In this document: piece by piece, positions 24,317-33,860 of the stretch | How positions within the stretch are numbered: position 1 is the stretch's first letter | Layout: every line of letters begins with the position of its first letter | Assembly: GCA_958407995.1 (NCBI GenBank) | Contig: CATYJU010000021.1 | Location: 1-33,860, forward strand | Length of the DNA: 33,860 nucleotides | Reading direction: 5' to 3' | DNA from: an uncultured Collinsella sp. | GTDB taxonomy: Bacteria > Actinomycetota > Coriobacteriia > Coriobacteriales > Coriobacteriaceae | Translations under genes and position numbers: made by a program | Notes under the pieces: model-generated | What the model was told of the DNA's origin: nothing | The model's input: only the letters and a program-made list of their open reading frames with translations | The model's database searches: none

Positions 24317-25942
24317 ATGGACGTCCGTACGGACGGCGATATTGCCGATAGCTTTTGGTGGCGGCGCACAACGCTGACGCGCCGCACTCCTCTGTATGAC
24401 GCCTGCGTATCGGTGGGGCTGCTGGTCGCGGCGACGATTGTGGGCGCGCTGCTCGACCATCCGGGTCTCGCGCCGAGCATCATGATCGTCTATGTGTTCG
24501 CCGTTCAGCTGTGCGCATTCTTTACCTGGAGTCGCCTGTATTGCCTGCTGAGCTCGGCTGTCGCCGTGGCACTCTACAACTTCTTGTTTGTCGACCCGCG
24601 CTGCTCGCTGTCGTTTATCGACCGTGTCTATCCCGGCATGTTCTTCATCATGTTTGTGGTCTCGCTTGTGTCGAGCTCGATTGCGTTGGCCCTGCGCCGG
24701 GCCTTGGCGCAGGCTGCCGCCAGCGACCGTCGCACGCATATGGTGCTCGAGACCAACCGCATGCTGCAGCGCTGCGCCGACGAGCAGCAGATCGTTCACG
24801 CCATGGCCACGCAGCTGGCGCGTCTTTCGGGCTGCCCGGTCGTGTGGTACAGCGCCGATGCCGAGGGCGATGACCTGCTGCCGCGTGCGACATACACGGC
24901 CGTGGGCGATGCCGCGCCGGTGCACGAACTGGCGCCGCAGATGCCGCCGCGGCTCTCGGCGTCCGCTTATGTGGGAACGCCGCTCGATGCCACTTATGGC
25001 GGCTCGGCGTTTTATGGCATCTACCTGACGGTTCGCACGGGCGACGGCTTCGTGCGCTCGAGCGACCCCGCCTCGGTGGTGGGCGTGCTGGCTATCGTTG
25101 CCGAACCCGACGTGCTAACGCACGAGGAACGGACACTTGCCGATGCCATCGTGAGCGAAGGCGAGCTGGCGCTCGATCGCGCCCGCGCCATGGAGGCCCG
25201 CGAGGAGGCGGCGGTGCTCGCCAAAAACGAGCAGCTGCGCGCCAACCTGCTGCGCTCCATCTCGCACGACCTGCGCACACCGCTTACCAGTATTTCGGGT
25301 AATGCCGACGTGCTGCTCGACCAGGGCTCGACCGGCACCGCCGTGCTCGATGCCCAGACGCGCCGCGGCCTGCTTCTATCCATTCGCTCGGATGCGCTGT
25401 GGCTCAACGCCACCGTCGAGAATCTGCTCGCCATCACCAAGCTCGAGGGCGGCGGTATGCGTCTGTCGACTACGCTCGAGCTCATGGACGATATCGTCGA
25501 GGAGGCGCTGCGCCACGTGAACCCTGCCGTGCGCGAGCACGACCTTAAGGTGGTGGCGTGCGATGAGCCGGCGCTCGTCAACGTCGATGCGCGCCTGATG
25601 GTGCAGCTGGTGGTCAATCTGGTGAACAACGCCATCACCTATACGCCCGCGGGCTCGCATATCATGATTTCGATTAACGTCGACGATGGACGCGTGGCGT
25701 GCTCGGTGGCCGACGATGGTCCGGGCATCGCATCCGAGGACCGCGAGCGGATCTTTGAGTCGTTCTATACCGCCAACCATGGTCTGGCCGACAGCCACCG
25801 CAGCGTTGGCCTGGGTCTTTCGCTCTGCCGTTCCATTGCGTTGGCGCATGGCGGTAGCATAGAGGTTGCCGCGGCGGACCCGCACGGTTCGGTCTTTACG
25901 ATTGAACTTCCCGCCGCCGACGTTTCGTTTGATAAGGAGTAG
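24317..25942 (+). CDS. KdpD-like sensor histidine kinase lacking the N-terminal KdpD/Usp domains
   Basis: 541 residues. Four membrane helices (about 27-126, with the short periplasmic turns of the KdpD DUF4118 module) are followed by a GAF-like region (about 140-290), HisKA with LLRSISHDLRTPLTSISGNADVLL (phospho-acceptor His317), and a HATPase domain with LVVNLVNNAITYTPAG, VADDGPGI and GLGLSLCRSIALAHGG. The last third closely resembles KdpD. The roughly 390-residue cytoplasmic sensor and Usp domain of full-length KdpD is absent. ATG 24317 has GGGGCGGGG upstream. The gene ends 4 bases before the response-regulator start, so the pair is an operon. It probably senses K+ or envelope state, and kup is the nearest candidate target. 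No kdpFABC genes are in the window. Confidence 0.85.
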   Translation: MDVRTDGDIADSFWWRRTTLTRRTPLYDACVSVGLLVAATIVGALLDHPGLAPSIMIVYVFAVQLCAFFTWSRLYCLLSSAVAVALYNFLFVDPRCSLSFIDRVYPGMFFIMFVVSLVSSSIALALRRALAQAAASDRRTHMVLETNRMLQRCADEQQIVHAMATQLARLSGCPVVWYSADAEGDDLLPRATYTAVGDAAPVHELAPQMPPRLSASAYVGTPLDATYGGSAFYGIYLTVRTGDGFVRSSDPASVVGVLAIVAEPDVLTHEERTLADAIVSEGELALDRARAMEAREEAAVLAKNEQLRANLLRSISHDLRTPLTSISGNADVLLDQGSTGTAVLDAQTRRGLLLSIRSDALWLNATVENLLAITKLEGGGMRLSTTLELMDDIVEEALRHVNPAVREHDLKVVACDEPALVNVDARLMVQLVVNLVNNAITYTPAGSHIMISINVDDGRVACSVADDGPGIASEDRERIFESFYTANHGLADSHRSVGLGLSLCRSIALAHGGSIEVAAADPHGSVFTIELPAADVSFDKE

Positions 25943-25946
25943 CGCT

Positions 25947-26660
25947 GTGCCGAACTCTGCCGTAAAACCGCTCATCTTGGTCGTTGAGGACGACCCCGCC
26001 GTTCGCAATCTTATTGTTGCCGCGCTCGAGGCGCACGGCTTGCGCCATATGGCTGTGGAGACCGCCCATGCCGCCATCGCCGCCGCCTCATCGCAGGCGC
26101 CGAGCATTGTGCTGCTCGATCTGGGCCTGCCCGATATGGACGGCGTCAAGGTGGTGGAGTCGGTGCGCGCATGGTCGGGCATGCCGATTATCGTGGTCTC
26201 GGCGCGCAGCGAGGATGCGGACAAAATCCGCGCGCTCGATGCCGGTGCCGACGACTATCTGACCAAGCCGTTTTCGGTCGAGGAACTGCTCGCGCGCATT
26301 CGCACGACGCTCAGGCGCCTTTCGTATGCGCAGACGGGCGGCGTTGTCTCCGAGGGCTCGTTCGATACCGGTGAGCTGCATATCGATTTTGATGCCGGCA
26401 TCGCCACGATGGATGGCGAGGAACTGCATCTGACGCCGATCGAGTATAAGCTCCTGTGCCTGCTGGCGCATAACGCCGACAAGGTACTGACGCACCAGTT
26501 TATCCTGCACGAGATTTGGGGCACGGCGACCAAGAGCGACCTGGCGAGCCTGCGTGTCTTTATGGGCACGCTGCGCAAGAAGATCGAGTCCGACCCCGCG
26601 CATCCGCGCTATATCCAGACGCACGTGGGTATTGGTTACCGATTGGTCATCCAGGGATAG
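25947..26660 (+). CDS. kdpE: KdpE-like OmpR-family response regulator
   Basis: 237 residues. The receiver domain (about 10-125) has the acidic pair in LVVEDDP, phospho-acceptor Asp58 in LLDLGLPDMDG, and Lys in YLTKPFSVEELLARI. The C-terminal winged helix (about 145-237) has LTPIEYKLLCLLAHNADKVL and YIQTHVGIGYRLV, typical of KdpE. GTG 25947 was chosen because AAGGAG lies 8 bases upstream and overlaps the kinase stop region; a longer reading frame into the kinase gene has no support. It should be phosphorylated by the upstream kinase and bind DNA as a dimer. Targets are not shown. Confidence 0.88.
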   Translation: MPNSAVKPLILVVEDDPAVRNLIVAALEAHGLRHMAVETAHAAIAAASSQAPSIVLLDLGLPDMDGVKVVESVRAWSGMPIIVVSARSEDADKIRALDAGADDYLTKPFSVEELLARIRTTLRRLSYAQTGGVVSEGSFDTGELHIDFDAGIATMDGEELHLTPIEYKLLCLLAHNADKVLTHQFILHEIWGTATKSDLASLRVFMGTLRKKIESDPAHPRYIQTHVGIGYRLVIQG

Positions 26661-26684
26661 GTCGGCATCCGCCATCCCAATATG

Positions 26685-26750
26685 AGTTGCGGTGAAATAG
26701 TTCCTGTTTGGGCCTTTACCAGGCTTTTTAGGAACTATTCCACCGCAACT
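26685..26750. repeat. Dispersed hairpin element, copy 2
   Basis: Arms 26685-26705 and 26730-26750 (21 bases each) pair with the same single A-C/G-U position as copy 1. The outer 15 bases AGTTGCGGTGAAATA match copy 1; the inner stem is GTTCCT/AGGAAC instead of CGGA/TCCG. The loop contains GGCCTTTACCAGGCTTTTT. It lies between the convergent kdpE-like and rlmKL genes, ending 4 bases before the rlmKL stop codon, so it may end both transcripts. Confidence 0.85.
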
Positions 26751-26754
26751 TTGT

Positions 26755-29313
26755 CTATTTGCCCTTGGGCTTGCTGGCGTAGAACTTCTTCTTTTTGGGC
26801 TTGCCGGCAGGAGAGGGTTTGCCGGCAAAGTTCGACTTGCCGTTGCCGGCCTGCGCGTGCGCGGGCACTGCCGCACGGGGCTTGCGGGCCTCGGGGTTAC
26901 GCAGTTCCTCGACGCGCTCGGCAATCTCCTCGGCGCTAAAGCCGACCTCTGCCATGGCGTCCTCGATGGGCAGGCGGCGCACGATATAGCAATGGTGCAC
27001 CTTCTGGTTGCGCGCGAAGTCCTCGGGGATGGTCTGTGCCGTAATGTCCTCCAGCACCACGCCCGCACGCGCGAGCTTGCGCGTCTCGGGACGGAAGCCG
27101 CGCAGGTTGCAGCTAAAGATGGCATGTCCGCCCTGTGCGAGCAGGCGCGATACGCCGGCCAAAAGCTCAACATGGTCGCGCTGGACGTCCCAGGTGCGGC
27201 GGCCCATCTTGGACGAGTTCGAAAACGTGGGTGGGTCGACAAAGATCAGGTCCCAGCGGTTGCGCGTCTGGCGCTGGTCGCGAATCCAGGCAAGCACGTC
27301 GTCGCGCACAAAGTGATGCTGCGGACCCACAAAGCCGTTCTGGCGCATGTTGCGCTCGGCCCAGTCCAGGTAGGTGTTGGAAAGGTCGACCGTCACAGTT
27401 TCCTCGACGCCGCCGTCTGCCGCATAGCAGGTGGCGGTACCGGTGTAGGCGAACAGGTTGAGGAAGCGGCGCGCCTGTTTGGCGTGCTCGCGCACCAGGT
27501 TGCGGGTGACACGGTGATCCAAGAAGATGCCCACATCCAGGTAGTCATCAAAGTTGACGGCAAAGGTGAGACCGCCCTCTTCGATGAGCGGCAGGCGACG
27601 GCGCGCGATGTTGGCGCGCTCGCCCGAGCCGCCCTTGCCGGCGCCCTGCTTACCGTACTGCGAGCCGCCGCGCGAACGCATGCGGGCCTTGGCGTGCACG
27701 TGCTCGGCCGGAACATCAAGAATACGCGGCGCGATGGCCAAGATGTCGAGCATGCGGGCCTGGGCAAGCGCGGGGTCGATGGTCTTGGGTGCGGCGTATT
27801 CGGCAATGACGAGCCAGCGGCCCGGCGTCTGCGGGCAGCCCTCGTACAGGTCGATGGCGGCGGAGTAGTCGGGCAGGTCGGCATCGTAGACGCGGTAGCA
27901 GCTCACGCCCTCGCGCTTGGCCCACTTGCGGCGCAGGCGGGCATTCTTGCGCAGGCGGTTGGCGAACTGCTCGGACTCCGGGATGAGCACGGGCAGCGGC
28001 TTGCCGTCGCCCAGGTCGAGCGTGGCGGCAGGTTCGGGCATGGAGGAAGCGGCGGCTTCGTCTTGAGCGTCTGCGGTCTGCTCCTCGGCATCTGCGCTGG
28101 TCGCAGCTTCGAATGCCGCGGCGGCGTGGTCGAGCGAGGGCCAAACCTCAATAGTTGCCTCTTCGTTATTGGGCATGACGGCGATCGAGCGCTCGGGCTC
28201 GGCGTGGAGCGCGCGGGCCAGCAATCCGTCGCGGGTGAGCGCGGCGACCGGCGCGGCGGTGAGCTCAGGCGCGCGGCGCAGTTCGCCGATCAGCGTCATG
28301 GCGTCGTGCATGAGCGAAAGCGGGGTCTCGGTGGTGTCTGCGACCACGGCGGCACCGGCGACGTCGCCCGCATGGTCCAGCACGGTGGCGGACTTGGCGG
28401 CGCAAAAATCGACAAAGCGCTTGTAGCCGGCACACTTAACCATGCGCTCGGCGGTCTTGCGGGCGGCAGGGTCGATGTCCGCGGCCACGATGCGCGCCCG
28501 GCGCTCGCGCGCTGCCGCCTCGCGCTCGCGCGCCTCGGCAAGCAGCTGCTCCCACAGGGCGGCGTCGTGCAGCTGCCAGCCCTCAAAGCCCCAGCGCCCG
28601 CGTGCGGCACCCGGGGCGCGGTCGGTCAGAATGTTCACGGCTTCCAGCAACAGGCCGCCGCCGGCGCACGAGGCATCGATCAGCGTGGGCAGGGCTTCGT
28701 TCTCGTAATCATCGGCCGTCAGCTCGCGCTCGCACAGTGCGGTCCAGCCGACCTGCGCCAGCACCAGGGCGGCGTAGTCGGGGCGCAACACGTGCGCACC
28801 CTCGCCGGCACGGGTCGCCGCGGGCGGCAGGCGCTTGAACAGCGGGTCGCCCGAAAGGTCCAGGCTTATGCTTGCGCGGCGCTGGCGCAGCGAAAGCAGT
28901 AGGTGAACATCGGGGTCGGCGGCATCGACGTCGGCGCGACGGCCCGTGGTCTCGGCCAGACGGTCGCACAGCGCGTCCTTGGCGCGCAGGGCCGAGAAGC
29001 GCGTGTTGCGCAGCTGCTCGGTCACGCCGCGGGCGGTGATGGCGATGGTGGCGCCGGGGCGGATGATGGTCTCCCAGGCGATGTCGTAAACGCTGTCGTA
29101 CAGTTCATCGGCATCCTGCGCCTCAAAGCGCCCGAGTACCACGAACACACGGCTCGCCAGGCGCGACCACAGACAGGCGCGGTAGCCTTCTTCGAGCTCG
29201 CCCTCAAACGTGGCGCGGCCCTTCAGCCGGCGAACATGCGAAAGCCCGAGGCGTTTAAGCTCATCGGCGAGTGCGGACTCAAAGCCCTCGGGGCAGCTTG
29301 CGTAAAATTCCAT
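26755..29313 (-). CDS. rlmL: 23S rRNA methyltransferase RlmKL, N-terminal domain degenerate
   Basis: 852 residues. The order is that of fused RlmKL: THUMP-type region (about 45-165), RlmL-like domain (about 170-345), a linker with a low-complexity Ala/Glu/Asp stretch, and an RlmK-like C-terminal domain with FDDYLDVGIFLDHR, FLNLFAYTGTATCYAADGG and FVDPPTFSNSSKM. RlmK makes m7G2069 and RlmL makes m2G2445 in E. coli 23S rRNA. The RlmK motifs are intact. In the RlmL half the SAM motif reads DASCAGGG (213-220) instead of DPxCGSGT, and the NPPY catalytic motif is replaced by DTTE (326-329). The basic C-terminal tail (KPKKKKFYASKPKGK) may bind RNA. ATG 29311-29313 has AGAGAGG upstream; the longer frame to 30201 is antisense to the next gene. 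Confidence 0.88.
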   Translation of the reverse strand: MEFYASCPEGFESALADELKRLGLSHVRRLKGRATFEGELEEGYRACLWSRLASRVFVVLGRFEAQDADELYDSVYDIAWETIIRPGATIAITARGVTEQLRNTRFSALRAKDALCDRLAETTGRRADVDAADPDVHLLLSLRQRRASISLDLSGDPLFKRLPPAATRAGEGAHVLRPDYAALVLAQVGWTALCERELTADDYENEALPTLIDASCAGGGLLLEAVNILTDRAPGAARGRWGFEGWQLHDAALWEQLLAEAREREAAARERRARIVAADIDPAARKTAERMVKCAGYKRFVDFCAAKSATVLDHAGDVAGAAVVADTTETPLSLMHDAMTLIGELRRAPELTAAPVAALTRDGLLARALHAEPERSIAVMPNNEEATIEVWPSLDHAAAAFEAATSADAEEQTADAQDEAAASSMPEPAATLDLGDGKPLPVLIPESEQFANRLRKNARLRRKWAKREGVSCYRVYDADLPDYSAAIDLYEGCPQTPGRWLVIAEYAAPKTIDPALAQARMLDILAIAPRILDVPAEHVHAKARMRSRGGSQYGKQGAGKGGSGERANIARRRLPLIEEGGLTFAVNFDDYLDVGIFLDHRVTRNLVREHAKQARRFLNLFAYTGTATCYAADGGVEETVTVDLSNTYLDWAERNMRQNGFVGPQHHFVRDDVLAWIRDQRQTRNRWDLIFVDPPTFSNSSKMGRRTWDVQRDHVELLAGVSRLLAQGGHAIFSCNLRGFRPETRKLARAGVVLEDITAQTIPEDFARNQKVHHCYIVRRLPIEDAMAEVGFSAEEIAERVEELRNPEARKPRAAVPAHAQAGNGKSNFAGKPSPAGKPKKKKFYASKPKGK

Positions 29314-29388
29314 GGGTGACCTCTCTGGTTGCGTCGCTCCATTATATGATGGATGCTTCGTTTGCTCTCGCCCCCGAAAGGAACCCAT

Positions 29389-30216
29389 ATGATTGATGCG
29401 TGCCCCGATTCCGCCGTGCTCTTTTTTGACGTGGACGGCACGCTGACGTCGTTCGATCCCGACAACATGACCGACAAGGACTTTTCGGCGGCTCGCCCCT
29501 CGCAGGCGGTCGTCGAGGCGTTTCATCGCCTGCGCGAAGCAGGGCACAAGGCATTTATCTGCACGGGTCGTCCCTTGTGGCTGATTGCCGATGGCCTGCG
29601 CGCGCTGAACCCGGCGGGTGTCGTTGCCATGGCGGGAGCGACGCTCGAGGTCGAGGGCCGCGTGGTGCATGAGGACTGCTTTGACGAAGACATTGTTGAG
29701 GAGCTTGCACGCCGTATGGCCGCGGCAGGGATTGAGGCCTTTTTCGAGACCAACGTGGCTACTTTTGCCCTGGAACCCGCGGGTGTTGAGCAGTCGTCTC
29801 TGATCGGCACTTCTGTGGTGCACAGCGCCGAGGAGATGCGCGTCGACGGCAGTCTGCGCGTGGGCAAGGTATGCCTCAATGTGCCCAGTTTGGCTCGCGT
29901 AGCCAACGATGACGGCTTTATCGATTGCGAGTTTGAGCTGTGCAACACCGGTGGCCAGAATCGCGAGCTGAGCCCCAAGGGCATTGACAAGGGCGTGGGC
30001 GTGGCGCGAGCGCTGGCGTATCTGGGCCGCGAGGGAAATGCGCGCACCTTTGGCTTTGGCGATTCTGGCAACGACCTGGGCATGCTCGCCGCCGTTGAGA
30101 CAGCCGTGGCCATGGGTAACGCCATGCCCGAGGTCAAAGCAGTCGCCGACTACGTGACCGACGATGTCGCACACGACGGTACCGTCACAGCGATGCAGCA
30201 TTTCGGCCTCATCTAA
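29389..30216 (+). CDS. Cof-type HAD-IIB family phosphatase
   Basis: 275 residues. HAD motif I FFDVDGTLTSFD holds the nucleophile Asp14 and the acid Asp16; CTGRPLWLI is motif II; the final GFGDSGNDLGMLAAVETAVAMGNA is motif IV with the metal-binding Asp residues. The cap between them is the type IIB form. Members dephosphorylate sugar phosphates, nucleotides or cofactors, so the substrate cannot be named. ATG 29389 has GAAAGGAA upstream; an in-frame ATG at 29353 lies before that site. It is divergent from rlmKL with 75 bases between, where a minus-strand TATAAT (29341-29346) is a likely -10 for rlmKL. Confidence 0.88.
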   Translation: MIDACPDSAVLFFDVDGTLTSFDPDNMTDKDFSAARPSQAVVEAFHRLREAGHKAFICTGRPLWLIADGLRALNPAGVVAMAGATLEVEGRVVHEDCFDEDIVEELARRMAAAGIEAFFETNVATFALEPAGVEQSSLIGTSVVHSAEEMRVDGSLRVGKVCLNVPSLARVANDDGFIDCEFELCNTGGQNRELSPKGIDKGVGVARALAYLGREGNARTFGFGDSGNDLGMLAAVETAVAMGNAMPEVKAVADYVTDDVAHDGTVTAMQHFGLI

Positions 30217-30409
30217 TGAATCCCGCGTTCTGACGTTTGCTCAAACTGTGACTCTTTGCTTTTACATGCTCAATCGATTTATCAATCCAAACACTGAGGT
30301 GTTTATACCGTTCGCCGAGAAGATAAAAAACCGCAGCTCACGCCTTGATAAACGTAGGTAAAGTGTTTAGCAGTTTAACGCCCATGTGCAAGCGAAAGGA
30401 ATCAGGCAG

Positions 30410-31114
30410 ATGGCAATCAAGGTGTTCGCTGACGGTGCAAACCTCGAGGGCATGCTCGACATGTACGAGAACGGCAACGTTCAGGGTTTCACGACCAACC
30501 CGTCCCTTATGAAGAAGGGCGGCGTGACGGACTACCGCGCGTTTGCCAAGGAGGTCCTGGCCCACATCACCGATGTGTCCGTCTCGTTTGAGGTTTTTGC
30601 CGACGACGTCGAGACCATGGAGGTCGAGGCCCGCGAGATCGCTACCTGGGCCGAGAACGTCTACGTCAAGATTCCGTGCGTGACCACCAAGGGCGAGCCC
30701 ACCGCCGAGCTGGTCCGCAAGCTTTCCGCCGACGGCATCAAGGTCAACGTCACCACCATCTTTACGCCTACGCAGGTCGACGAGATGGTCGAGGCCGTTG
30801 ATGCCGAGACGCCGTCCATCATCTCGCTCTTTGCCGGCCGTATCGCTGACACCGGCGTCGATCCCATTCCGTTTATGACGGAGTCGGTGAAGAAGGCCGC
30901 CGCCAAGCCCAACTGCGAGGTCCTGTGGGCGTCCACGCGTGAGCTTATCAATATTTACCAGGCGGAAGGATGCGGTTGCCAGATCATCACGGTGCCCAAC
31001 AGCATCCTGGCCAAGCGTAAGAACATCGGCCGTGACCCGTACGAGGTCTCGCTCGATACCGTGCGCGGTTTTGCCAAGGATATCGCCTCGCTCGGTTTCC
31101 ATATCCTGCCGTAA
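30410..31114 (+). CDS. Transaldolase / fructose-6-phosphate aldolase family enzyme
   Basis: 234 residues, the short form typical of the FSA/TalC-like branch. GFTTNPSLMKKGGV is the family's substrate loop, and NVYVKIPCV contains the expected Schiff-base Lys87. Conserved SADGIKVNVTTIFTPTQ, SLFAGRIADTGVDP and WASTRELINIYQAE follow. The enzyme moves or cleaves three-carbon units between sugar phosphates in the cytoplasm. Transaldolase and aldolase activity cannot be told apart here. ATG 30410 has AAAGGA about 9 bases upstream. TTGATA at 30345-30350 is a possible -35, but no good -10 follows. The last 19 coding bases before the stop codon are duplicated 157 bases downstream. Confidence 0.85.
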   Translation: MAIKVFADGANLEGMLDMYENGNVQGFTTNPSLMKKGGVTDYRAFAKEVLAHITDVSVSFEVFADDVETMEVEAREIATWAENVYVKIPCVTTKGEPTAELVRKLSADGIKVNVTTIFTPTQVDEMVEAVDAETPSIISLFAGRIADTGVDPIPFMTESVKKAAAKPNCEVLWASTRELINIYQAEGCGCQIITVPNSILAKRKNIGRDPYEVSLDTVRGFAKDIASLGFHILP

Positions 31115-31269
31115 CGCGAACGCTGGCTACATCGCGGGTTGTTCGCCCCGGCCTTTCCTTTCCCTATCGCTCACGCGCTTCGCGAGGGTCGCGCTAGGCA
31201 AAGGAAAGGCCGGGGCTGCCGACACGAACTTGCCGGTAGGTTGGTGATAGGCTTCCATATCCTGCCGTG
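31094..31269. repeat. 19-bp direct repeat flanking a long hairpin
   Basis: GGTTTCCATATCCTGCCGT at the transaldolase 3' end (31094-31112) recurs at 31251-31269 with one change (GGCTTCC). Between them a hairpin has perfect 17-base arms, GCCCCGGCCTTTCCTTT (31145-31161) and its complement (31201-31217), continuing inward with two mismatches. The second copy would encode the same residues FHILP without a gene. This looks like a small insertion or a local duplication. Confidence 0.7.
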
Positions 31270-31351
31270 GACAAAGGTACCCCCGCCTGCGCCGTGCAAA
31301 ATTGAGAGTATTCAGCAAGGTAAAGGCTTTTACCAGCTGGGTGAAGCATGG

Positions 31352-31399
31352 AACAGCCCCCGTTTTGGCTCTGATGACGCTAAAACGGGGGCTGTTTTT
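31352..31399. terminator. Strong intrinsic terminator
   Basis: AACAGCCCCCGTTTTGGC pairs with GCTAAAACGGGGGCTGTT, with one mismatch beside the loop, followed by TTT. It separates the transaldolase gene from the convergent tex gene and can act on both sides. The remaining bases between 31270 and 31495 contain a minor GGTAAA/TTTACC hairpin and no gene. Confidence 0.85.
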
Positions 31400-31495
31400 G
31401 ACTTTATTACCTCTGAGGGGCGTTCGGGGCGGCGGAAATTGCAGAATACTCGCGATTTTGCACGTCGCGAGAGGGGGGACCCTTGCTTTGGCGGT

Positions 31496-33643
<2,148 letters not shown>

Positions 33644-33696
33644 GGGACTCCTTGCGTTTGAGGTGCGTTTGCAGCACAGAGCTACCAAGGATACCA

Positions 33697-33812
33697 CCCG
33701 TCCCAAAAGACTGTTTTGGGGCCGCACCACGAAAACGGCCTATCTACTACGTTTTACCCGTATGGGTCGACCATGCCTGGTTTTACCGAAAATCGGCAAG
33801 CCGTTTACCTGC
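33697..33812 (+). repeat. Dispersed ~116-bp element, copy B
   Basis: Colinear with the minus-strand reading of 993-1109, with CCCGTCCCAAAAGACTG at its start, CTATCTACTACGTTTT near the middle and GGCAAGCCGTTTACCTGC at its end. It includes a CCCAAAA/TTTTGGG hairpin. It lies upstream of tex. The 48 bases after it show nothing further before the window ends. Confidence 0.75.
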
Positions 33813-33860
33813 ACTGATAATTGTTCTCGGGGGAAGCGGGCACTGCGGGGCGCGGCAACG

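Noticed and set aside
21889..24483. Very long minus-strand open frame (864 codons) opposite kup
   Set aside because: Composition is rich in His, Gln, Arg and Asp with no recognisable domain. It is antisense to a clear kup gene and results from the GC-rich codon pattern.
26857..28902. Plus-strand open frame of 681 codons opposite rlmKL
   Set aside because: Shadow frame; the minus-strand RlmKL motifs decide the coding strand.
29314..30201. N-terminal extension of rlmKL by about 296 codons
   Set aside because: The extension is antisense to the HAD phosphatase gene. The RlmKL family start and a good ribosome site are at 29313.

Overview
The window is GC-rich bacterial chromosome, most consistent with a gut coriobacterium of the Collinsella type (Actinomycetota). 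This is inferred from gene style, the L-A-x-T-G wall-sorting signals, the small SRP RNA and the abundance of palindromic intergenic elements; no marker gene was compared. It reads as ordinary chromosome with one strong accessory block. I see no phage, insertion sequence, CRISPR array, rRNA or tRNA.

Layout. 1-783: 3' part of a glycerate kinase. 784-1457: a cluster of inverted repeats, then the SRP RNA gene (ffs) with promoter and terminator. 1538-3896: two tandem minus-strand paralogues encoding secreted coiled-coil proteins with LANTG wall-sorting signals. 4109-7825: a heterodimeric ABC exporter. 7940-8497: a flavodoxin-like protein. 8498-9104: an AT-richer gap with a G9 tract. 9105-17889: a plus-strand block encoding a SipW-type signal peptidase, three small proteins with SipW-type signal peptides, a 1816-residue secreted repeat protein and an LAATG wall-anchored protein. 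17890-18362: densely structured intergenic DNA. 18363-20663: an LTA-synthase-like membrane enzyme on the minus strand. 20878-21753: nitroreductase. 21913-26660: Kup potassium transporter, a 64-residue membrane protein, and a KdpD/KdpE-like two-component system. 26755-29313: RlmKL on the minus strand. 29389-30216: Cof-type HAD phosphatase. 30410-31114: transaldolase-family enzyme. 31496-33643: Tex on the minus strand. 33697-33812: a repeat element also found near the start.

How the genes work together. The best candidate for an undescribed system is 9105-17889. It resembles the Bacillus SipW/TasA matrix-fibre system: a dedicated ER-type (Ser/His) signal peptidase lies beside its likely substrates. 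Here it is combined with a giant InlB-repeat protein that has no anchor of its own and a terminal wall-anchored subunit. My inference is a surface fibre: signal peptidase processing, polymerising subunits, a giant adhesin and a sortase-attached base. All three wall-sorting signals in the window read L-A-x-T-G, so a sortase encoded elsewhere, perhaps class E, would be needed. The potassium block pairs Kup with a shortened KdpD lacking the cytoplasmic sensor domains, and no kdpFABC is present.

The intergenic DNA is unusual. It holds two copies of a hairpin whose inner stem has changed in a base-pair-preserving way, about three copies of a ~116-bp element, three 46-bp quasi-palindromes with exact 16-bp spacers, a perfect 30-bp inverted repeat around a nested hairpin, and a 19-bp duplication of the transaldolase 3' end flanking another long hairpin.
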